Source: Glandiceps talaboti
Taxonomy: Eukaryota > Hemichordata > Enteropneusta > Spengelidae
Direction: 5' to 3'
Assembly (NCBI RefSeq): GCF_964340395.1
Contig: NC_135550.1
Coordinates: 1,847,501 to 1,911,500 of the forward strand
DNA length: 64,000 bases
In this document: piece after piece, positions 11,806-23,372 of the stretch
Numbering within the stretch: position 1 is the stretch's first letter
How the letters are laid out: each line of letters begins with the position of its first letter
Translations under genes and position numbers: made by a program
Notes under the pieces: generated by a model
Database searches by the model: none
Seen by the model: only the letters and a program-made list of their open reading frames with translations
What the model was told of the DNA's origin: nothing

Positions 11806-14800
11806 GAATATCAGACATACATATAATAACCCACGACTCTCCCAGATTTATTTATGGTTAGTCAAACATGAAGAGTCATTGTACTCACTGTACTCTATGA
11901 CATGTTGATTAACTTTTTTCCATGATGGTATATTTTAAATTATATTAGTTTACTTCAGTTAAACAAAGAAATGATGACGAGAACTGGCTTTGTGATGCGA
12001 CCGTGACCTTGGCATTACGTGTTGGTAGTCATGTAACAAAAATGCCCAAGAACATGTAAATTTATGACACATTTTGATTCATTTTACAATGACGTTATTC
12101 CCCAACTCAGTTAAACTTCTGGAAATGAATTGAGTATTAAAAATGAGCCAATAACGAACGATTCTGAACTGTAATCACGTGATTGTTCTGTTGATTCTGC
12201 TCCCCTGCTAAAATAACAGTCTGACTTATTGTAAGTTTATGGTACATGAAGATCCATTTTAGATTGACACTATTCCCAAACAAAGTTGAAAACTTCCGAG
12301 AATGAAGAATTCAGTTACACAACCAAGAAACTACGATTTATAATTTTTTAATCGCGTGATCGTTCTACTGATAATGCACCTGTGCGAAAATAAATTGCAG
12401 AATGAGTTATTGTCGGTAAGATGTCAGTTTGTGATACGCCAGGATTCATTTAACAGTGACACTATTCCCGAATTCAGTTAAACTTCAGGGAGAACATCGG
12501 ATATACATATAATAACAACCCACGACTCTCCCAGGTTTATTTATGGTTAGTCAAACCATCAAGCGTCATTTATCGCCTTCATTATCCCATGGTTATTATG
12601 TACATGAACGTCGCAAGGTAACATTGCATGACCATGGCCATTTAAAAGGAAATTGGTTATATGCACAAAAGTTAGAACTGGATATAGGTTATTTGTCAAT
12701 ATATTACTCAACTCAGAAAGAATCGATCAAAGTTTCGGGGCTACAAGCAATCACATTAAAATCAAATGTGGTGAAAATTGTGCGTTGATCTACCCTGTAC
12801 AATGTGCGACAGGGAGATCTCAACTGAGCTTTTCGAAAAGCAAGCGGTTTAACTAGTAGCGTCGACAGATTATAATTTTCGTAAGCCTCACTGTACTCTA
12901 TGACATGTTGATTAACTTTTTTCCATGATGGTATATTTTAAATTATATCAGGTTTGTTTAGTTAAACAAAGAAATGATGACGAGAACTGGCTTTGTGATG
13001 CGACCGTGACCTTGGCATTATGACTTGTGTTGGTAGTCATGTAACAATAATGCCCAAGAACATGTAAATTTGTGACACATTTTGATTCATTTTACAATGA
13101 CGTTATTCCCCAACTCAGTTAAACTTCTGGAAATGAATTGAGTAAAATGAGCCAATAACGAACGATTCTGAACTGTAATCACGTGATTGTTCTGTTGATT
13201 ATGCTCCCCTGCTAAAATAACAGTCTGACTTATTGTAAGTTTATGGTACATGAAGATCCATTTTAGATTGACACTATTCCCAAACTTAGTTGAAAACTTC
13301 CGAGAATGATGAATTCAGTTACACAACCAAGAAACTACGATTTATAATTTTTTAATCGCGTGATCGTTCTACTGATAATACACCTGTGCGAAAATAAATT
13401 GCAGAATGAGTTATTGTCGGTAAGATGTCAGTTTGTGATACGCCAGGATTCATTTAACAGTGACACTATTCCCGACTTCAGTTAAACTTCAGGGAGAACA
13501 TCGGATGTACATATAATAACAACCCACGACTCTCCCAGGTTTATTTATGGTTAGTCAAACCATCAAGCGTCATTTATCGCCTTCATTATCCCATGGTTAT
13601 TATGTACATGAACGTCGCAAGGTAACATTGCATGACCATGGCCATTTAAAAGGAGATTGGTTATATGCACAAAAGTTAGAACTGGATATAGGTTATTTGT
13701 CAATATATTACTCAACTCAGAAAGAATCGATCAAAGTTACGGGGCTACAAGCAATCACATTAAAATCAAATGTGGTGAAAATTGTGCGTTGATCTACCCT
13801 GTACAATGTGCGACAGGGAGATCTCAACTGAGCTTTTCGAAAAGCAAGTGGTTTAACTAGTAGGGTCGACAGATTATAATTTTCGTAAGCCTCACTGTAC
13901 TCTATGACATGTTGATTAACTTTTTTCCATGATGGTATATTTTAAATTATATCAGGTTAGTTTAGTTAAACAAAGAAATGATGACGAGAACTGGCTTTGT
14001 GATGCGACCGTGACCTTGGCATTACGTGTTGGTATTCATGTAACAATAATGCCCAAGAACATGTAAATTTATGACACATTTTGATTCATTTTACAATGAC
14101 GTTATTCCCCAACTCAGTTAAACTTCTGGAAATGAATTGAGTATTAAAAATGAGCCAATAACGAACGATTCTGAACTGTAATCACGTGATTGTTCTGTTG
14201 ATTATGCTCCCCTGCTAAAATAACAGTCTGACTTATTGTAAGTTTATGGTACATGAAGATCCATTTTAGATTGACACTATTCCCAAACTTAGTTGAAAAC
14301 TTCCGAGAATGATGAATTCAGTTACACAACCCAGAAACTACGATTTATAATTTTTTAATCACATGATCGTTCTACTGATAATGCACCTGTGCGAAAATAA
14401 ATTGCAGAATTAGTTATTGTCGGTAAGATGTCAGTTTGTGATACACCAGGATTCATTTAACAGTGACACTATTCCCGAATTCAGTTAAACTTCAGGGAGA
14501 ACATCGGACATACATTTAATAACCCACGACTCTCCCAGGTTTATTTATGGTTAGTCAAACCATCAAGCGTCATTTATCGCCTTCATTATCCCATGGTTAT
14601 TATGTACATGAACGTCGCAAGGTAACATTGCATGACCATGGCCATTTAAAAGGAAATTGGTTATATGCACAAAAGTTAGAACTGGATATAGGTTATTTGT
14701 CAATATATTACTCAACTCAGAAAGAATCGATCAAAGTTTCGGGGCTACAAGCAATCACATTAAAATCAAATGTGGTGAAAATTGTGCGTTGATCTACCCT

Positions 14801-15615
14801 GTACATGTGCGACAGGGAGATCTCAACTGAGCTTTTCGAAAAGCAAGTGGTTTAACTAGTAGCGTCGACAGATTATTATTTTCGTAAGCCTCACTGTACT
14901 CTGTAACATGTTGATTAACTTTTTTCCATGATGGTATATTTTAAATTACATTAATTTAGTTTAGTTAAACAAAGAAATGATGACGAGAACTGGCTTTGTG
15001 ATGCGACCGTGACCTTGGCATTACGTGTTGGTAGTCATGTAACAAAAATGCCCAAGAACATGTAAATTTATGACACATTTTGATTCATTTTACAATGACG
15101 TTATTCCCCAACTCAGTTAAACTTCTGGAAATGAATTGAGTATTAAAAATGAGCCAATAACGAACGATTCTGAACTGTAATCACGTGATTGTTCTGTTGA
15201 TTATGCTCCCCTGCTAAAATAACAGTCTGACTTATTGTAAGTTTATGGTACATGAAGATCCATTTTAGATTGACACTATTCCCAAACTTAGTTGAAAACT
15301 TCCGAGAATGATGAATTCAGTTACATAAGTCAGAAACTACGATTGTTAATTTTAATCACGTGATCGTTCTACTGATATGCACCTGTGCGAAAATAAATTG
15401 CAGAATGAGTTATTGTTGGGTAAGATTTCAGTTTGTGATACACCAGGATTCATTTAACAGTGACACTATTCCCGAATTCAGTTAAACTTCAGGGAGAACA
15501 TCGGACATACATTTAATAACCCACGACTCTCCCAGGTTTATTTATGGTTAGTCAAACCATCAAGCGTCATTTATCGCCTTCATTATCCCATGGTTATTAT
15601 GTACATGAACGTCAC
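11806..15615 (+). repeat. higher-order tandem array, ~1.0-kb unit
   Basis: Copies begin near 11806, 12494, 13499, 14502 and 15497 (spacings about 690, 1005, 1003, 995), the last truncated at 15615. The first unit lacks about 330 bp, present in the others as 12560-12890 and containing the small frame at 12543-12788. Units are nearly identical. Within each unit a shorter module (GATTCATTTTACAATGACGT…TTCCCNAACTCAGTTAAACTTC) occurs three times at spacings of roughly 170-190 bp, so this is a repeat within a repeat. The 81-codon frame recurs at 12543, 13547 and 14547 but differs by amino-acid changes and matches nothing I know. Confidence 0.9.
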
Positions 15616-16489
15616 AATGTATGCATTTCGTGCAATCTCCCGGGAACACCGCCCGACACATGATTTTAATCATGTAATGTGAATAAAAAATCGTGCATAC
15701 AATGTTAAAATCCTTTTTGACTTCGGATTTATAAAGAAACCATTTTAAGTTTGTATTTTTTTTTAATTTATATAACTAATACTACCTTTACAGAAAACAC
15801 AAAAGTGTTAGGACATTTTGCAATTTAGCAAACATATGAACATATACATGTGAATACACAATTTGATGATGAGTAGAAGTAGCCCCAAAATTAAATTCAC
15901 GTGATTTTTAGTTTTGGCGAAATCCCACAAACAAATACGTTATCACGTACATTAAGTGGTCGAACTACAATCATGTGACAAATTGATTTCGAATATTTCG
16001 ACAGACATTTTTTAATTCGTCGCTTTAAAACGAATCATTACGGTTGCGTTGGAAAGGACACATCAAATGTACATTGTAGACCTTGACCTTATAGGATACT
16101 GGTATAATTGAATGGACGAATCTGGTATGATCGTAGATTCTTATTCAGTACTTTTAACGTTTTACTTGCTTTATTCTGAAAGAAAACAAATACACTATAG
16201 ACTCTTCGAACACGACATTTTTAAACAAAGAGTTAATTTTATGACAACCCTAATATATCAGTACTGGGCATTAGCTCTGACATATCGAAAAGTGTCTTAC
16301 TATCTAACAAAACCGTGCTAGCAGAACTATTGTTTTTGCATTTATTGTTATCACTACAATCTGGTTTATACTTGATATAGTGAACTTTTTCACGATTTAT
16401 GTCCCTCACAATTCATTGTTTTTATGCGAAGACATTTTAAGAACATACCCCCCTCCCCGTAGTAAACTAGAAATTGCTATATACCTGAC
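15616..16489. other. no gene recognised
   Basis: Unassigned AT-rich sequence. A 69-codon frame at 16112-16321 has no recognisable domain. Confidence 0.45.
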
Positions 16490-16745
16490 TCCATTTCGAT
16501 ACTATAACCCTGTCCCGACACAAATTCTGATCCTGTTTCGATTCGGATCGAATTCAGTTCTCCTGTCCCCATATGCCCATAAATCGGTTGTAAACCGATT
16601 TAGTTGAACCGGTTCGAAACTACCTCAGGGGGTGGTTTCGATTCGGTTCAAAGTAAATCGGTTCGGAACAGGTTTAACTTGTCGTAGTTAGGACAGGAAA
16701 AACCGACTTAGAACCGATTTAACTTGAATCGGTTCAATGTCCATT
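16490..16745. repeat. internal CCCTGTCCC / AACCGATTT-rich block
   Basis: CCCTGTCCCGACAC near 16508 resembles the terminus of the 10-kb unit in forward orientation. It is followed by many copies of AATCGGTT, GAATCG and AACCGATT. It could be the left end of a nested element of about 2 kb reaching 18475. Confidence 0.5.
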
Positions 16746-17269
16746 ACCCACAGCTGCGCACTTGAATCTTGACCTCCAGGTTAAATTTTGCAAGTTTAAT
16801 ACATGCTTTGTACGCCGACACCTTCACTTTGGAATACAAGCAACCGGAGTACATGAAGTATTATCCAGCACAAGATGGCATCGCCTGAGCATGGAATGTT
16901 CAGCAATAAATGAGTGACAAAAACAACCACTTGATTGCTATAAAAACCTTATTTATTATGGATTCATCAACACCTAAAAAGAAGTCTTTTTGCCAATTGC
17001 AAAATTTCTCAAATTGATAGACACTTCTTTCCCATTTGGCGGTAGTTGTCACAACCAGAATTAAGGTTAACCCCACGGCCCGGGCACGACTTTCTACTTG
17101 TTACATTACTAAAATTACTTACATGTCCCTATCATTTCTCGGGTTTATAACATCCGATACAGTTTTAAGGATCATTTGAATCCAAAGTCAAGACGGGTTC
17201 GCTCTTGGGACACATCGAACAACAGAGAGATAAACAACAATGTGTGTACGACATGTCATGTGACTCTTG

Positions 17270-18478
17270 TTAACGAAAGTTAACGGGAAGAGCCGATCGT
17301 TCGATCGTACCGGCCACGTTTTATATGGTCGTCACCCTAATTGGTTTTAACAGAATTTATGTGGAAAGACGTTGTCAAAAAGGTTCAAAGCTAGGCCGTG
17401 TTGCATGTCACGTTGGGATAGGCCCGACATCGTGAAACTTACACGAATAACAATCCGGAAATTACCGATGCGATGTCACGCATTTGAGGTCAACTCTGAA
17501 GTCTCGAAGACAGCCTGGTTCAGCATGATTAGATCCGTTTATTGAGGTGAAAACAAAAAAGACCGATCGTCAAAAATAATTATTCAACAATGGTTTTAGT
17601 TATTTTAGAGAGATTTGTACATTTTTTCATGTGATATTTGAAACACGTGAAAGCCGACAAGGTCAATGCTCATCGCCGTCATTGTGCAGTGCCTGTTTTA
17701 AAACTGAGTGTCGATATGCGGAAACGAGCGAATAAAACCACAGAAACAGCGTGAAGATTCTATAAAAAGCACAAGGACTGGTAAATACAATATCCCTTTG
17801 AAAGAATGTTTTTGCAGAGATAATAAAATGTTTTAAACTTTGAATGAATTTTGCTAGTTTAGTTTGCATACCGATGACGATGTAAATGGGTACATGAAAT
17901 AGTAAGCGTTGCAATAGGACAAATCGTTCATGTTCCCAATTCCTATTAAAGAACTAAAACAAATGAATTACGTTTCTTATGGGCAGTAAGAGGTTGCAAA
18001 GGTGTACAAGTATCGATCAAAATTCCATATACACTTGTCAGCTGTTCTCGATCATCCTAAACTTCAATGATATTTATGTAAAATTAGGGCCAATATTACG
18101 TCGCTTGGCCCAAATCGATCGTGGCATTGCTTCACCCATAATATAGTGCTCAGTCAACATCCAAATGTTCCTTCGTCAAGTCAAATAACTGTTCAGCTCT
18201 GGCAGCCCTCGCTTTGACGGATAACTTTGACAAGAAGTCAACGAGGTTATTTCCCGCGAAATCCTCCATGTTGATTGCGTGTCGTCATAGTAATGCACTG
18301 TGGCTACGTCATCAAATCAAGTAAACAGGATCAAATTTAACGTGTCGGGACAGTACACCAAACTGAATCGATTCAAATCCATTTCTAACATTTTGTATCA
18401 TAACTGAATTCGAACCGGTTTAACTGAATCGATTCAATTTGATTCGATTCGAAATCGATTCATATGGGGACAGGGCTT
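17270..18478 (-). repeat. right arm of the 10-kb inverted repeat
   Basis: Reverse-complement partner of 8343-9430. The frame at 17663-17914 is the antisense-oriented equivalent of the left-arm frame at 8754-8942 (both end in GDEH) and looks non-coding. Confidence 0.75.
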
Positions 18479-18509
18479 AATATTAGTGAAATATAAGACA
18501 CCTTTAGCG

Positions 18510-18740
18510 AGTACAGAGCTTTCACCCAAATAACTCGGGCGTGATCAGCGTAATAAGTGCAATGGTGATATGTCATACTGAACTCTGAATGGAATAACCT
18601 GACAATAGATGGGTGGAAGGTGGTATCAACCATGACAAATGAGGGGCGGTTAGTGTTGTTTAATTTTAGACGACTCCCCTATTGTCTTAGCCCGGTGTTG
18701 GTATTTGACCACCGAAATTCTGAACCATAAAACTTCGTTG
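18510..18740 (+). repeat. dispersed repeat, copy 1
   Basis: Diverged direct copy of 30420-30660: both carry CTGAACTCTGAATGGAAT-like, AATAGATGGGTGGAAGGTGG-like and GGTTGGTGTTGT-like blocks in the same order. Family unknown. Confidence 0.6.
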
Positions 18741-19365
18741 TCTGCGCTCAAGCTCTTCCGAAGAGATTCTGAAGTACGCTATGTCTCAATACATTGTGCA
18801 GTGACCGTTGTTAACTTCATTTTGCATTACGCAGTCCCATAGGTGTAAGTAAATCCACCTCACCCATCTTCCATGTTTTGGACGAAAACATCTATGGTAA
18901 CAGATTTTGAAAAAGGTATACCATTCTCATTCAGGTCAAGTCTCAATGCAATACACGTTCTCATGTGGACGTTTGATTAAGGGTCGTTACATAATACATG
19001 TATAAAGAGGATGTGATGTGTGTCTACAGTGGGTGTTTGTTTGGATTGTGACTTCCTGGCATGACCAACAACTGTCTCAACTTGGCACTTTGTGACGCAA
19101 ATACAGAAGACAGTATATGGCTTAGTTCCCTGTATTGAGAGGGCAACATTGGTCATGTCTGCGAAAGTTTAATCATGTTGTAACCATGGTAACATACCAT
19201 TCAAGTATAAGTTTATACTCAGATAACTATTTTCTTATACTGTAGTTGTTTGAGGTTTATGCGATCTGTCTGGCCCTAAAATAGATTTTCAATTATAGAT
19301 CACATACGTTAATTTTGGGCGGAAACAGCCAACAAACGGGACTCAACAGTCTAGTCCAGTCTAGT
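18741..19365. other. no gene recognised
   Basis: Unassigned sequence between repeats, with no exon or element end supported. Confidence 0.45.
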
Positions 19366-19370
19366 CTAGT

Positions 19371-19441
19371 CGTGTAGTGTAGTGTAGTGTAGTGTAGTGT
19401 AGTGTAGTGTAGTGTAGTGTAGTGTAGTGTAGTGTAGTGTA
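19371..19441. repeat. (TGTAG)n pentanucleotide microsatellite
   Basis: About fourteen near-perfect copies of a 5-bp unit follow a CTAGTCTAGTC run. Confidence 0.95.
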
Positions 19442-20135
19442 TAGACTTGCCCAAGTCTCTAGGCTAATTATTCCCACTTTTTTAGAAAAAAAATCAAAAC
19501 TTGCATCATCCTAACTCACCCTAATCTAGTTTAATGAAAACAACCACCTAAGAAAAAAATCTGAAAAAAAAAATCAGTCACGTTAAGGCTTGAGCAACAT
19601 TGTAACTGCAGAAATTTTGAAAAAGACTCAAAAAAATTTCTGGGTATAGAAATGGGAAAAGAAATAGTACCAACACATAACAAACGCAAAAAAAAAAATC
19701 GACCAAGGGACTGGTTCCAGCCTATGTAGTACAGTATAGTATAGTCACAGACTAATGTCTGTGGTGTAGTATAGTATAGTAGAGTAGAGTAGAGTATAGT
19801 ATAGCATGTATGTATGTATTAGGGGGAGTATAGTATAGTACGGTACAGTACAGTATACTATATTTTATTTGACATGCAATAATGTAAGAAATACATTATC
19901 TAGCGTCAAAAACATACAGGAACAACAATTACAATGATAATATATAGTTATGAATATAAACCAGTAAAGCACTAAATTACAGTTACAAAGATATCACAGA
20001 GTTAGAGAAGTTTCCAAGCTATTAGTGGAAATCACAAAAAAAATCTGGGGATAGAAATGGGAAAAGATATAGTATCAACACATAACAAATGCAGAAAATA
20101 TCGACCAAGGGACTGGTCCCAGTCTAGGCAAATGA
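19442..20135 (-). repeat. retroposon 3' debris with TAGTA-type tails
   Basis: Two direct copies of a block containing AGAAATGGGAAAAGA, ACACATAACAAA and CGACCAAGGGACTGGT (about 19640-19725 and 20040-20130) flank TAGTA-like pentanucleotide runs (19727-19860). The segment TATTTTATTTGACATGCAAT at 19861 resembles the 3' end of a LINE read on the minus strand. No RT frame is present. Confidence 0.45.
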
Positions 20136-20159
20136 CGAAAACACGAAATTAAAGGAAAA

Positions 20160-20650
20160 TGAACGGCAGCTATGTCGTATATGTGTTTACTTCGTGTACA
20201 TGGATAAACACCAAAAAGTTTACAAACTCAAAGTGAAATTCAGAAATTAAACATTGCTTCGGCAGGAAAGTTTCAACTGGAAATTGTATATACCAGTGAT
20301 AATACTGTTTAGTTTCCATGTTGTATCTGTCGAGTTTTTTCATAATGATGCACGTTTGCTTAAACGTAATTTATACATGCAGCCCTGCCCTGCGCGTCAG
20401 TAATGAATATGTTGGCGACAGCTCTCTGCTATCACGTACAAACAAGAACAAATCTTATTGAAATAACTAAACTATTGCTGAATAATTATTTAGATGATCG
20501 AACTTTTGATTTGAACGTTATAGGAAGCTTGAATCAATATCACTCAATCGATCAATTTGTTGGGAAACCTGGAGCCCTGAAGTATGTAAAACTGCGAGAC
20601 TTTCATTTGCAACACGTGACATCTCATCGGTAATTACCGGATTCCTACAT
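20160..20650 (+). repeat. decayed third copy of the 10-kb unit arm
   Basis: ATCACGT…ACAAATCT…AAATAACTAAAC…GCTGAATAATTATTT followed by AATTACCGGA mirrors the order of blocks at about 8960-9200 in the left arm. The frame at 20403-20633 is a by-product of this match. Confidence 0.5.
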
Positions 20651-21463
20651 TCGTATTTTATTTTATTTCACGTTATATTCATACATGGCCAAGCTCAGAG
20701 CCATGTGTAGGTGGATTTTGGTAACGTCATCTCCATATATAGTCTATTCAAATCAATAAGTCTTATTCTGGTTTTCTCTTTTTAATTTTCTCCCATACTC
20801 CGTGTACATTTTGGTAATATCGTCAAACATGGAGATAGAAGGGTAAACAAGTTCACGCCACATGACTGGAAACTTATGGTTTATCGCGGCACAGTTGCTG
20901 ACATGTAAGCTTGACCTTTTAGTCATTGAGTTTGTGGAAAATGTGTGTCGGTGTATCAAAATGTATCTCATAAAAATTTGCTTGTCACAGCATATACTTT
21001 CTTTCTCTATTACCACCAAGGTTCCCGAGGACCAACCCATGAGCACTCAAGATATGATTTTATTCAGATGTTCATTCACACCGAATACTAGTATATTATG
21101 CCGTGTCATGCGGTAATGAACGTCTTATGAATATATGCACTTTAACAAAGTAGTAGAACCAGGAACTTCACTTTCTTTATGATTACTTAGAGAAATGGTT
21201 TTGATCTAGCCATGATTGTAACGCAGTAGCAGTTGTAAGGCAAAAGTTTGTCCGACCTTGACAGTACGTCATGGCTCATGCATAATTAGATTACGTAACT
21301 TTTCACATCGAGTGGACCCACCCCACCATCCGATCGCGATCGCTGTCTGCAGGCATAGGGCTAAAACTAGTTCTGCTTGCAGACGGTGCACGGCCGGGTC
21401 TACCTTACTGTTATGACCCTCTAGTCCTGCTTGCAGACGGTGCACGTGTCTACCCCTCACACC
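20651..21463. other. no gene recognised; CTGCTTGCAGACGG motifs
   Basis: Unassigned, apart from two copies of CTGCTTGCAGACGGTGCACG at about 21373 and 21426 that belong to a dispersed motif family seen again at 24868-26600. Confidence 0.45.
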
Positions 21464-21777
21464 CACAGGCATTTGTTTCCCGAGTTATGTCTCAGAATGT
21501 TTCTATCAGAATACAATAAAATGTCGATAATATCGTTAATATTGACGTATTTAGCCAACTATACACGAAAGGGGTAAAATTACACTTGTTGTTTCTGTGA
21601 TCGCGCAGGTTCACTCACTGCGACAGTGAGTGAACCTGCGCGATCACAGAAACAAGTGTAATTTTACCCCTTTTGTATATAGTTGGTTATGTACGTCAAT
21701 ATTAACGATATTATCGACATTTTATTGTATTCTGATAGAAATATTCTGAGACATAACTTGGGAAACAAATGCCTGTG
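21464..21777. mobile_element. palindromic hAT-type MITE, copy 1
   Basis: Nearly the whole 314 bp is one palindrome, beginning CACAGGCATTTGTTTCCC and ending with its complement; the centre is CTCACTGCGACAGTGAG. An 8-bp target duplication CTCACACC flanks it exactly (21456-21463 and 21778-21785). The 8-bp duplication and CA…TG ends fit the hAT superfamily. There is no coding capacity. Confidence 0.88.
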
Positions 21778-21785
21778 CTCACACC

Positions 21786-23058
21786 GTCCTGCGCTGCAAA
21801 CAACGATGTAACATTACTAACAATCCTATCTCATGCGAGTGCAGAAATGCACTCGCACCAATTACAGAATAATTCCATTCATAATGATAAAATATTAGCA
21901 ATCGATCGAATATGTTCCCATTATACATCTCTTTGACGATAGTAGCCGGCTGTAACTTAAGATCGCAAAAAGAGTGTCGAAATCGGAACCTTTCCAGTTC
22001 CGACTAATTCCAAACGGCCAAAGTCTCTTTCCTTCATTTTAGCAAGGTTGACAAGTTCGTAGAACAACTTTGTAAGAAGATGAATACTTATCATCCTGAT
22101 GGGTGTATATCTGTAGCCATGAACTATTGTATGATTTTATCAGGAGTACTAATACATTCGTCCTATTAATCAAAGTGGCATTGACATCGCTAGGAATTTT
22201 TTCAAGTTATCCAATTTGAACTTTAGTATGTAACTTTTTGAAACACTTGCGTGATTGTCATTAGTGTGCTAGATGAATTTTCGTTTATATAAATCATTAC
22301 TTCTATGAAACATTTTTCTTCAGTGTGAACTTGTCAAAATAATCCACCAGATAACATGTAAACATTTCTAGAACTCAGTACTCCTTTGGGATTTACTGTA
22401 TAAAAGTAATTATGTAAACATCGGTAACATGCAATGCAAATCTTGGTTGACCTTACAGTACAGTATACATTACGTGTCTTCTGTATGTAAACTTGTTGTT
22501 CTAATGTTACTCTGTAATGTTACAAGACGTTGTTGCATAGTGTCGACACCAACAAATTTACATTCAAACATTCCAATGCTGAAACTATTTAAATGATCAG
22601 CTATCACTGCTCCTTTTGAGTCATTTTGTACATTTTTTGTAACGTCCATGCCTAAAACCTGTGTTTATGACACAATTGAAGCTTGTAAGTTGTACAAACA
22701 CCGTGAGCCTATGCTACGTGTACGTGAATCTGGATAATTTCATTTATTGCACATGCGCAATGAACAAAGAACGTCTTCCAAGGTCTTGCATGTCATGGGT
22801 CATGAAACGCATTACCATTACGGAGTCGGTCATTTCCCCGATGATACAATTGATTTAAGCTAAAAACTGGTCAAGAATTTTTTGGGGGGAATGCAATATG
22901 ACTTTTACCAATTTTAAACATAATTTTGAAATCGATAGAAATATTCTGAGCGATTACATTGCAGCAAAATGTACCGCGACGGCAATATAACTTCGAGCCC
23001 TGTCCCTCAAACCTCAACGACACATGCTGCTCCAACGTAACGGGGGGGGGGGGGGGGG
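21786..23058. other. no gene recognised; MITE scrap and poly-G
   Basis: Unassigned sequence. GATAGAAATATTCTGAG near 22936 is a fragment of the neighbouring hAT MITE family, TTCGAGCCCTG near 22993 matches the terminus of the 4342-5798 family, and a G17 run sits at 23042-23058. Confidence 0.5.
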
Positions 23059-23066
23059 TGTTGTAG

Positions 23067-23364
23067 CACAGGCATTTGTTTCCCGAGTTTATGGCTCAGA
23101 ATATTTCTATCAGAATACAATAAAATGACGATAATATCGTTAATATTGACGTATTAAACCAACACTATATGAAAGGGGTAAAATTACACTTGTTTCTGTG
23201 ATCGCGCAGTTTCACTCAATGCGAAGGAATTGAAGACACAAGTGTAATTTTACCCCTTTCATATAGTGTTGGTTTAATACGTCAATATTAACGATATTAT
23301 CGTCATTTTATTGTATTCTGATAAAAATATTCTGAGCCATAAACTCGGGAAACAAATGCCTGTG
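23067..23364. mobile_element. palindromic hAT-type MITE, copy 2
   Basis: Same family as 21464-21777, with the same CACAGGCATTTG ends. The flanks are TGTTGTAG (23059-23066) and GGTTGTAG (23365-23372), a 7-of-8 match to a target duplication. The centre differs from copy 1, and the right half lacks the GCGATCACAG block. Confidence 0.85.
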
Positions 23365-23372
23365 GGTTGTAG

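Larger units (their letters stand above)
8343..18478. mobile_element. 10.1-kb unit bounded by ~1.1-kb inverted repeats
   Basis: The left end AAGCCCTGTCCCC (8343-8355) and right end GGGGACAGGGCTT (18466-18478) are reverse complements, and the similarity continues inward for about 1.1 kb on each side (8343-9430 against about 17270-18478), including GAATCGATTC-rich ends. Inside lie a C2H2 gene (10100-10699), AATATTAGAC-rich repeats (11195-11640) and the 1-kb array (11806-15615). No transposase, integrase or polymerase was recognised. Either this is a large DNA element of unknown type, or two copies of a smaller element that captured host DNA between them. A clean target duplication could not be fixed. 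Confidence 0.55.

Noticed and set aside
12543-12788. 81-codon ORF present in three array units as a possible gene
   Set aside because: The copies differ by amino-acid changes, an overlapping second frame is equally open, no domain is recognised, and the frame's recurrence is explained by the tandem array.
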